Source of the DNA: Gottfriedia luciferensis
GTDB taxonomy: Bacteria; Bacillota; Bacilli; Bacillales; Bacillaceae_G
Reading direction: 5' to 3'
NCBI RefSeq assembly: GCF_001712755.1
Contig: NZ_MDKC01000037.1
Location: 1 to 64,000 of the forward strand
DNA length: 64,000 bases
Shown: positions 58,323 to 64,000 of the stretch, piece after piece
Numbering within the stretch: position 1 is the first letter of the stretch
Layout: each line of letters begins with the position of its first letter
Notes under the pieces: generated by a model
What the model was told of the DNA's origin: nothing
The model's input: only the letters and a program-made list of their open reading frames with translations
Database searches by the model: none
Program-made: the position numbers and the translations under genes

Positions 58323-59369
58323 ATGAGTATATTTAGAAAAACTGCTGCAATAATGGTTTCTTTAGGCTTAGTAAGTTTACTTTTATCTGCCTGTTCAGTT
58401 GGAAAAAAAGAATTAAATATTTATAGCTGGGCAGATAATTTTGACGAGAAAGTTTTAGAGTCATTTGAAAAGAAATATGATGTTAAAATTAATTATCAAG
58501 TTTTTGCAAGTAATGAAGAGTTGTATGCAAAACTAAAAGCTGGCGGTTCGAATTATGATGTAATCCAGCCATCAGATTATATGGTTAAACTTATGATTCA
58601 TCAAAATATGTTGGCTAAATTGGATAAAAGTAAGATGCCAAATTTAAATAATATTTCTCCAGAATATACAAATCAAGAGTTTGATCCAAAAGGTGACTAT
58701 TCAGTAGTCTATACTGGGGGATTAACGGGGATTGCATATAATCCAAAATATGTAAAAGAAAATATAGATAGCTGGAATGATCTGTGGAATCCAAAATACA
58801 AAGGTCATGTAACATTACTTGACGACAATAGAGAAGTATTTGGAATGGGATTAATCAAAAATGGCTATTCAAATAGTTCAACAAATGAAGACGAATTGTT
58901 AAAAGCTTATAGTAATTTAAAAACATTAACACCTAACTTATTAGCATTCGACACAGATACGGTAAAACAAAAGTTTATTACCGAAGATGCATGGATTGGT
59001 CAAGTATGGTCTGGAGATGCTGCTTATATTCAAAAAGAACTTAAAGATATTAAATGGGTTGTACCAAAAGAAGGATCATCAAGATGGGCAGATACTTTAG
59101 CGATACCAAAAGATGCAAAACAAAAAGATCTTGCTGAAAAGTTTATTAACTTTCTATATGACCCAAAAGTAAGTGCACAAAATTATGAGGCGATTGGCTA
59201 TGCTGATCCAAATAGTAAATCAGGACCGTATCATTCGGCGGAGTATAAACAAAATCCGTATATAAATGTAACAAAACAACAAACTGATGCAACCAACTGG
59301 ATTAAAGACGTTGGGGACCAAACAGAATTATATGATAAGTATTGGACAGAATTGAAAACTGGCAAATAA
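58323..59369 (+). CDS. potD: Spermidine/putrescine-binding lipoprotein PotD
   Basis: 348 aa solute-binding lipoprotein (lipobox LLLSAC). Opening SVGKKELNIYSWADNFDEKV and YDVIQPSDYMVKLMI are typical of PotD/PotF. It captures polyamines for PotABC. There is a 120-nt gap from potC with a TATAAT at about 58248, so it may have an extra promoter to raise binding-protein levels. Oddly, the AAGGAGG (58301-58307) is 15 nt from the ATG and no closer in-frame start exists except ATT. Confidence 0.94.
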   Translation: MSIFRKTAAIMVSLGLVSLLLSACSVGKKELNIYSWADNFDEKVLESFEKKYDVKINYQVFASNEELYAKLKAGGSNYDVIQPSDYMVKLMIHQNMLAKLDKSKMPNLNNISPEYTNQEFDPKGDYSVVYTGGLTGIAYNPKYVKENIDSWNDLWNPKYKGHVTLLDDNREVFGMGLIKNGYSNSSTNEDELLKAYSNLKTLTPNLLAFDTDTVKQKFITEDAWIGQVWSGDAAYIQKELKDIKWVVPKEGSSRWADTLAIPKDAKQKDLAEKFINFLYDPKVSAQNYEAIGYADPNSKSGPYHSAEYKQNPYINVTKQQTDATNWIKDVGDQTELYDKYWTELKTGK

Positions 59370-59374
59370 TAATC

Positions 59375-59418
59375 AAAACTAAAAAGGTTGTCTCCTACGA
59401 GATAACCTTTTTAGTTTG
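59375..59418. terminator. Bidirectional terminator potD / marR
   Basis: A nearly perfect 20-bp stem (AAACTAAAAAGGTTGTCTC with GAGATAACCTTTTTAGTTT). It includes the MarR stop codon. Confidence 0.9.
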
Positions 59419-59836
59419 AGATTAATTTGTTTAATAAAAATCGAAATTGATCTCTTTCACTATGTGAAAGATTTTCGAATAATGTTAACCACAATTCTTG
59501 ACGGAAATTGAAGTTTTCTTCAATCAACTGTTTTCCTTCATCAGTTAATTCAAGCCATGTAACTCTGCGATCACGGCTATCCCTTTTTCGAGAAATTAAT
59601 TGATTATTAACTAATTTATTGACAGCGGTTGTAATAGAGCCTGAAGATAAACCAATCTGTCTTCCAAGTTCAGAAGCAGTAATTTTTTGATTTTTATATA
59701 TTAAATATAAAAGCAAATATTTTGGTGGAGTTAAGGAGTTTTTTACTTCTTCATCAGTTTTTTGCCAGTTTTTTCGAACTCGAATCATTAAACTTGTTAA
59801 ATCATCTAGAAGAAGTTTGTCGTTTTCGGTTAACAA
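59411..59836 (-). CDS. MarR-family transcriptional regulator
   Basis: About 141 aa winged-helix regulator: KITASELGRQIGLSSGSITTAVNKLVNNQLISRKRDSRDRRVTWLELTDEGKQLI covers recognition helix and wing (key DxRD motif). I place the start at TTG 59836, about 9-11 nt from AGGAGGTG; the GTG at 59848 lies inside that ribosome site. Divergent from the unknown gene at 60038 and convergent with potD. Targets unknown. Confidence 0.87.
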   Translation of the reverse strand: MLTENDKLLLDDLTSLMIRVRKNWQKTDEEVKNSLTPPKYLLLYLIYKNQKITASELGRQIGLSSGSITTAVNKLVNNQLISRKRDSRDRRVTWLELTDEGKQLIEENFNFRQELWLTLFENLSHSERDQFRFLLNKLISN

Positions 59837-60037
59837 GGCAAGATCCACCTCCTAAATTATATTTTGAAGTTGAGATAAAGTGGGTATTGTACGTATAGGT
59901 TACCAATTTTCTATGTCATTTTCAAGAATGCAAGGAATTTAGGCAAGATTTTTAAATTTGACAAGTTTTGGCTGTATAGTATCTATAGTGTTTTGTAAAT
60001 AGTATGATAAAAGAGACATTGGTAGGGGTGAAGTTCA

Positions 60038-60490
60038 ATGTTTAAGTATTTTAAGTTTAAAATAAATGATACTGTTCAATTTGTAAAGAACGATGGTCAT
60101 TTCTATCGAGTGATCGGGTACAGGATCGAAAAAAGTATTTATTTAAATGATGAGTACAGTAGCATTATATACGAACTCTTACGAGAATTTGATGGTCTTC
60201 AAGTTGATGCTGAAGAAGAAGAATTAGTAAGCGTATCGAACTTTGATGAATTCTACGGTTCTATGTTTGAAAAACTAGGTACATTTACAATTAAGTTTGC
60301 TAAAAAGCAAGAAGAAGTAAAGAAATCATTTACGGGTGAAGCTTCATCTGTGGACGAGCTATTAGATAAATATAATGATTATCGAAGACTGGCAATACTT
60401 TTCAAAGATTGTCTTTACGATTTAGCTGCAGAAAATGTTCTAAATGAGCTCACCGATTTTTCTGAATCAAAAAAAGATTACATGCATTAA
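60038..60490 (+). CDS. Hypothetical protein, 150 aa
   Basis: I do not recognise the family. No signal or TM. The N-terminal 65 residues look like a small beta-barrel (INDTVQFVKNDGHFYRVIGYRIE then YELLREFDGLQVDAEEEELV), as in SH3-like/YodN-type domains. The rest is helical and charged. GGGGTGAAG before ATG makes it a good gene. Its stop lies in the loop of the terminator that follows, shared with the convergent YitT gene. Confidence 0.65.
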   Translation: MFKYFKFKINDTVQFVKNDGHFYRVIGYRIEKSIYLNDEYSSIIYELLREFDGLQVDAEEEELVSVSNFDEFYGSMFEKLGTFTIKFAKKQEEVKKSFTGEASSVDELLDKYNDYRRLAILFKDCLYDLAAENVLNELTDFSESKKDYMH

Positions 60491-60507
60491 GCATGTAATC
60501 TTTTTTC
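60476..60507. terminator. Terminator between hypothetical gene and yitT
   Basis: GATTACATGC (60476-60485) pairs with GCATGTAATC (60491-60500), then TTTTTT; stops of both convergent genes fall in the loop. Confidence 0.88.
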
Positions 60508-61128
60508 ATTAGTTTTAATTGTAACAGATTTTTTTTGAAATTTACTTTCATAGACCAATTCTGTTACTTTCGCACAGATTGCCACAGAAAGAATTGTATA
60601 TCCTACTTCATTCCATGACAGGTAGGATAGTGAACAAAGAAGAATTACAGCATCAAAAATAAAATATACTTTACCGATCGATATTTTTGATTTTTTGCTC
60701 ATTATAATCGTTATTAAATCATCTCCACCAGTTGCACCACCACTTCTTAGAATTAACCCTAAACCAAGTCCAGCGAAAATTCCTCCTAAGATAGCGGGTA
60801 TCCAAAGATGATTTCCAAAGTTAAAAGTAAAATTAGAAGATGTTTTTTCTATTATAGAATAAAAAACAGAAAACGAGATGGCTCCGATCGTAGTATTGAT
60901 TAATAATTTTCTACCTAAATACAAACCAGCGATCAAGATAATAGGAATATCGAGAAGCAAAGTTGTAATTGAAGGTGATATATTTATTGCGTTCTTTACT
61001 AATAAAGCAATCCCAATAAATCCACCTTCAGCTAAATTATTTTGATAATGAAAATGATACAGTGTAGTGGCTAAAATAAATGAACCAATTAAAATCATTA
61101 AGGTCTCACCCAAACGATTGTTACTCAT
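60487..61128 (-). CDS. YitT-family membrane protein without DUF2179 domain
   Basis: 213 aa, five to six TM segments, with NLAEGGFIGIALLVKNAINI and RSGGATGGDDLITIIM, the two glycine-rich half-repeats of YitT/YczE proteins. Most YitT proteins are about 280 aa with a C-terminal DUF2179 domain; this one ends soon after the last helix (YESKFQKKSVTIKTNEKRLHA). Substrate unknown. AGAGGAAA before ATG lies directly after a complementary segment of the structured leader, so translation may be controlled. Confidence 0.82.
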   Translation of the reverse strand: MSNNRLGETLMILIGSFILATTLYHFHYQNNLAEGGFIGIALLVKNAINISPSITTLLLDIPIILIAGLYLGRKLLINTTIGAISFSVFYSIIEKTSSNFTFNFGNHLWIPAILGGIFAGLGLGLILRSGGATGGDDLITIIMSKKSKISIGKVYFIFDAVILLCSLSYLSWNEVGYTILSVAICAKVTELVYESKFQKKSVTIKTNEKRLHA

Positions 61129-61454
61129 TGTTATTTCCTCTTTTCGTAGTTAGTAGTTAAAAATACAGCTTATAAACTAACTACGTACATATAGAGCTCG
61201 TAGTTAGTTTTTTTGCTTTCTAACTACATAGCTATATATCATTGAAGAAATAACATAATCGCCTGTCAACCATAGTTTCGCCTACCTTCAGTTTTATTTT
61301 AGAGTTCTTTTGGTTCTCTAAATTAAAACTGCTAAGTGTAGGATAAGTCTTTACGTTGCCAAATGCTCCTTCGAGCAATCATGGTTACACGTCCTTTTTA
61401 CCAGTTTTGTTAGAAAAATCTAACAGGTGAAAAATAAGTTCACTTTAGAACTTA
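61129..61454 (-). promoter_or_regulatory. Long structured leader of the YitT gene (candidate riboswitch-type element)
   Basis: Read on minus. Aptamer-like part: outer helix AACCAT (minus, at 61381-61386) with ATGGTT (61268-61273). Inside it are a small hairpin TGCTC/GAGCA (61354-61367) and a long hairpin closed by CCTAC/GTAGG (61281-61342) with a 15-bp inner stem (61290-61304 with 61316-61330). Expression-platform-like part: four alternating copies of GTAGTTAG/CTAACTAC at 61220-61227, 61199-61207, 61177-61185 and 61145-61153. Pairing 1-2 plus 3-4 excludes pairing 2-3. The last copy ends 5 nt before the ribosome site. On plus, the 61174-61210 hairpin is followed by seven T, so a plus-strand terminator is an alternative reading. 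Confidence 0.5.
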
Positions 61455-61456
61455 TT
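61433..61456. repeat. Inverted repeat at the 5' end of the leader
   Basis: AATAAGTTC (61433-61441) and GAACTTATT (61448-61456). On minus it would be a 5' stem-loop; on plus it resembles a weak terminator. Confidence 0.5.
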
Positions 61457-61460
61457 CTTA

Positions 61461-61469
61461 ATTTTATCA
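61461..61469 (-). promoter_or_regulatory. Extended -10 promoter for the YitT leader
   Basis: On minus TGATAAAAT is an exact TGn-TAAAAT extended -10. A start near 61454 would give a leader of about 325 nt. No strong -35. Confidence 0.4.
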
Positions 61470-61572
61470 TATGCGAAAATATTTGAAAAAAGAAAAGAAT
61501 TAACAAAAATCTACAAAAAGTTAGAAGTAAGAAAAGGAATCAGTAGAAGAGGAACATGTTTTGTTGAAAAAA

Positions 61573-61590
61573 ATGTGAAATATTTCACAA
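61573..61590. promoter_or_regulatory. Rex operator 1 upstream of adhE
   Basis: ATGTGAAATATTTCACAA: 17 of 18 bases of the Rex palindrome TTGTGAAATATTTCACAA. Confidence 0.8.
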
Positions 61591-61643
61591 ATTAGACATA
61601 GCAATTTCAATAAAAAGGATATATATTATATTTGTAAGTAATA

Positions 61644-61661
61644 TTGTGAAATATTTCACAA
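61644..61661. promoter_or_regulatory. Rex operator 2 upstream of adhE
   Basis: TTGTGAAATATTTCACAA, a perfect palindrome matching the Rex consensus. It lies 71 bp after the first site and about 77 bp before the adhE start. Confidence 0.85.
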
Positions 61662-61737
61662 GAATAAATGATTAAATGGGACTTAATGAAACCTTAAATA
61701 GGATGATTAATTTCCAACATTAGAGGAGGAGAGCCAA

Positions 61738-64000
61738 ATGGCTGTTCAAGAAAAAATTGTAAATGAAACTAGTAACGCTTCTAAAATGGTAAATGACTTA
61801 GTCGTAAAAGGACAAAAAGCATTAAAAGATTTTGAAAATTTTAATCAAGATCAAATCAATAAAATTGTACATTCGATGGTTCTAGCAGGTTTAGAACAAC
61901 ATATGCCACTCGCAAAAATGGCAGTTGAGGAAACAGGTCGTGGGATCTATGAGGATAAAATTATTAAAAATATATTTGCTACAGAATATGTATGGAATTC
62001 AATCAAAGATAATAAAACGGTTGGGATTATTAGTGAAGATATACAAACTGGAATAACAGAAATTGCTGAACCTGTTGGGGTAATTGCAGGTGTCACTCCA
62101 ACAACTAATCCTACATCAACAACATTATTTAAAGCAATCATTGCGATTAAAACAAGAAATCCAATAATTTTCGCTTTTCATCCTTCCGCACAAAAATGTA
62201 GTAGAGAAGCAGCCAGAATCGTTCGTGATGCGGCAATAAAAGCTGGAGCACCTGAAAACTGTGTACAATGGATTGAAGTCCCTTCAATAGAAGCAACAAA
62301 GTGTTTAATGAATCATGAGGGAGTAGCACTTGTTTTAGCTACAGGTGGTGCTGGAATGGTTAAATCGGCCTATAGTACAGGTAAACCTGCTTTAGGGGTT
62401 GGACCTGGAAATGTACCATGTTATATCGAGAAATCTGCTGAAATTAAGTGTGCAGTGAATGATCTTATTCTTTCAAAAACATTCGATAATGGAATGATTT
62501 GTGCTTCTGAACAAGCAGTTATTGTAGATAAAGAAGTTTATGAAGTAGTAAAAGCAGAGTTAAAAGCAAATAATTGTTATTATGCTACAAAAGAAGATAA
62601 AAAGAAATTAGAAAAGCTTGTCATAAATGAAGCTACATGTGCTGTAAATGGTGATATTGTTGGTAAATCAGCATATGAAATTGCAGCGTTAGCCGGTGTA
62701 AATGTACCAGTAGATACAAAAATTCTTATCGTTGAATGTCAAAGCGTTGGTGCAAATGAACCTTTAACAAGAGAAAAATTAAGTCCAGTTTTAGCTGCTA
62801 TTAAAGTAAATGGAAAAGAAGAAGGGTTTAAACGTTGTGAAGAAATGTTAGAGCTAGGAGGATTAGGCCATTCTGCAGTTATTCATAGTAATAATGAAGA
62901 AATTCAAAAAGAATTTGGACTAAGAATGAAAGCATGTCGTGTTATTGCAAATGCTCCTTCAGCACATGGAGGAATTGGGGATTTATATAACGCATTTATT
63001 CCTTCTCTTACATTAGGCTGTGGATCACATGGTAAAAACTCTGTATCGTCTAATGTAACAACTGTACACTTATTAAATATTAAAAAATTAGGAAGAAGAA
63101 ATATGAATATGCAATGGGTCAAACTGCCACCAAAAATTTATTTTGAAAAATATTCAACTCAGTATTTAGAAAAAATGCCTAATATTAAAAAAGCATTTAT
63201 TGTAACAGACGAAGCAATGGTTAAATTAGGTTATGTTGACATAATTAAATATTATCTAGAGAAAAGACAAGAAAATATACAAATTGAAATTTTTTCAGAT
63301 GTAGAACCAGATCCTTCAGATGTTACTGTAATAAAGGGTGCAGATAGAATGAAATCATTTGAGCCGGATACGATTATCGCTTTTGGCGGTGGATCAGCAA
63401 TGGATGCAGCCAAGGGTATGTGGATGTTTTTTGAATACCCAGAAACCACTTTAGACGGGCCTAAACAAAAATTCTTAGATATTCGAAAAAGAGCTTATAA
63501 ATACCCTAAATTAGGACGTAAAGCTCAGTTTGTCGCAATACCAACTACTTCTGGTACTGGTTCAGAGGTTACACCATTTGCTGTAATTACTGATAAAGCT
63601 AACAATATTAAATATCCTTTAGCTGATTATGAATTAACGCCTGATGTTGCAATTATTGACCCTCAGTTCGTATCAACTGTTCCTAAAAGCATTACAGCAG
63701 ATACTGGGATGGATGTATTAACTCATGCAATCGAGGCTTATGTAAGTGTCCTAGCGAATGATTATACAGACGGATTAGCATTACAAGCTATAAAATTAGT
63801 GTTTAAATATTTACCTAGAGCATACAAAGATGGAAACGATTTTGAAGCGCGCGAAAAAATGCATAATGCTTCAGCAATAGCAGGTATGGCATTTGCAAAT
63901 GCGTTCTTAGGAATTAATCACAGTTTAGCGCATAAAATTGGAGCGGAATTCCATATCCCACATGGCAGAGCAAATGCAATTTTAATGCCGCATGTCATAA
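61738..64000 (+). CDS. adhE: Bifunctional aldehyde-alcohol dehydrogenase AdhE (partial, 3' end outside window)
   Basis: At least 754 codons open to the window end; full AdhE is about 870 aa. N-terminal CoA-acylating aldehyde dehydrogenase with catalytic Cys in [13 protein letters not shown] and [17 protein letters not shown]. The linker runs about 440-450. The C-terminal iron-type alcohol dehydrogenase has [32 protein letters not shown], and metal ligands in [13 protein letters not shown] and [21 protein letters not shown]. It makes ethanol from acetyl-CoA, regenerating NAD+ in fermentation. GAGGAGGAGA precedes ATG 61738. Two Rex sites upstream indicate repression at low NADH/NAD+. Confidence 0.96.
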   Translation, partial: MAVQEKIVNETSNASKMVNDLVVKGQKALKDFENFNQDQINKIVHSMVLAGLEQHMPLAKMAVEETGRGIYEDKIIKNIFATEYVWNSIKDNKTVGIISEDIQTGITEIAEPVGVIAGVTPTTNPTSTTLFKAIIAIKTRNPIIFAFHPSAQKCSREAARIVRDAAIKAGAPENCVQWIEVPSIEATKCLMNHEGVALVLATGGAGMVKSAYSTGKPALGVGPGNVPCYIEKSAEIKCAVNDLILSKTFDNGMICASEQAVIVDKEVYEVVKAELKANNCYYATKEDKKKLEKLVINEATCAVNGDIVGKSAYEIAALAGVNVPVDTKILIVECQSVGANEPLTREKLSPVLAAIKVNGKEEGFKRCEEMLELGGLGHSAVIHSNNEEIQKEFGLRMKACRVIANAPSAHGGIGDLYNAFIPSLTLGCGSHGKNSVSSNVTTVHLLNIKKLGRRNMNMQWVKLPPKIYFEKYSTQYLEKMPNIKKAFIVTDEAMVKLGYVDIIKYYLEKRQENIQIEIFSDVEPDPSDVTVIKGADRMKSFEPDTIIAFGGGSAMDAAKGMWMFFEYPETTLDGPKQKFLDIRKRAYKYPKLGRKAQFVAIPTTSGTGSEVTPFAVITDKANNIKYPLADYELTPDVAIIDPQFVSTVPKSITADTGMDVLTHAIEAYVSVLANDYTDGLALQAIKLVFKYLPRAYKDGNDFEAREKMHNASAIAGMAFANAFLGINHSLAHKIGAEFHIPHGRANAILMPHVI

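Overview
The window looks like chromosome from a low-GC, endospore-forming member of the Bacillaceae (Bacillus or a close relative). The evidence is two complete GerA-type germinant-receptor operons, a CotS/CotSA spore-coat glycosylation cluster, a qoxABCD menaquinol oxidase, Gram-positive lipoprotein signals, strong Shine-Dalgarno sites and many TTG/GTG starts. I see no prophage, transposase, rRNA or tRNA. This assignment comes from gene content and style only; no database was searched.

Layout. 1-4.4 kb: a Bacillaceae-type inverted-repeat element and a very large secreted subtilase (minus) carrying cohesin-like and dockerin modules. 4.7-14.1 kb: two convergent germinant-receptor operons (A-C-B on plus, A-B-C on minus) with a small D-protein gene, a 41-codon gene not previously listed, and a degenerate CotS-like protein between them. 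14.4-15.7 kb: an HTH/TPR-like regulator. 15.9-24.8 kb: a spore-surface glycan cluster (nucleotide-sugar epimerase, CotS kinase-like protein, CotSA-like glycosyltransferase, UTP-glucose-1-phosphate uridylyltransferase, UDP-glucose dehydrogenase, HipA-like kinase, second glycosyltransferase). It resembles the B. subtilis ytdA-ytcABC-cotSA-cotS locus and could supply UDP-Glc, UDP-GlcA and an epimerised uronate to coat glycosyltransferases. 25.1-29.1 kb: an RpiR regulator plus M20 hydrolase, GNAT acyltransferase and N-succinylamino-acid racemase, matching the known D- to L-amino-acid conversion pathway.

29.5-32.9 kb: a MoxR / DUF58 / DUF4129 operon (minus). 33.3-34.4 kb: a CapA-like lipoprotein followed by a striking 20-bp-period tandem array. 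35.1-37.8 kb: an ECF sigma / anti-sigma / membrane protein / DUF4097 envelope-stress operon with a probable autoregulated promoter. 38-40.6 kb: a triple LSm-like-repeat protein, an ArsB-type permease and a DUF1904 protein. 40.6-45.1 kb: a candidate C-rich small RNA and the qox operon. 46-50.6 kb: katG, an Fsr-like MFS exporter and an AlkD-like DNA repair protein. 50.6-55.5 kb: a candidate short RNA, a DacF-like carboxypeptidase, pit plus its DUF47 partner, and an aldehyde dehydrogenase. 55.6-59.4 kb: potABCD polyamine uptake. 59.4-61.1 kb: a MarR regulator, an unrecognised protein and a YitT-family membrane protein preceded by a long, highly structured leader. 61.7-64 kb: adhE, running off the window, behind two near-perfect Rex operators.

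The most unusual signals are non-coding. They are the YitT leader with four alternating complementary segments and an apparent three-way junction, the C-rich candidate sRNA upstream of qox, a short promoter-hairpin transcript at 50.6 kb, and two intergenic arrays (29.3 and 34.5 kb) that share the core GCAATTAAA at a spacing of about two helical turns.
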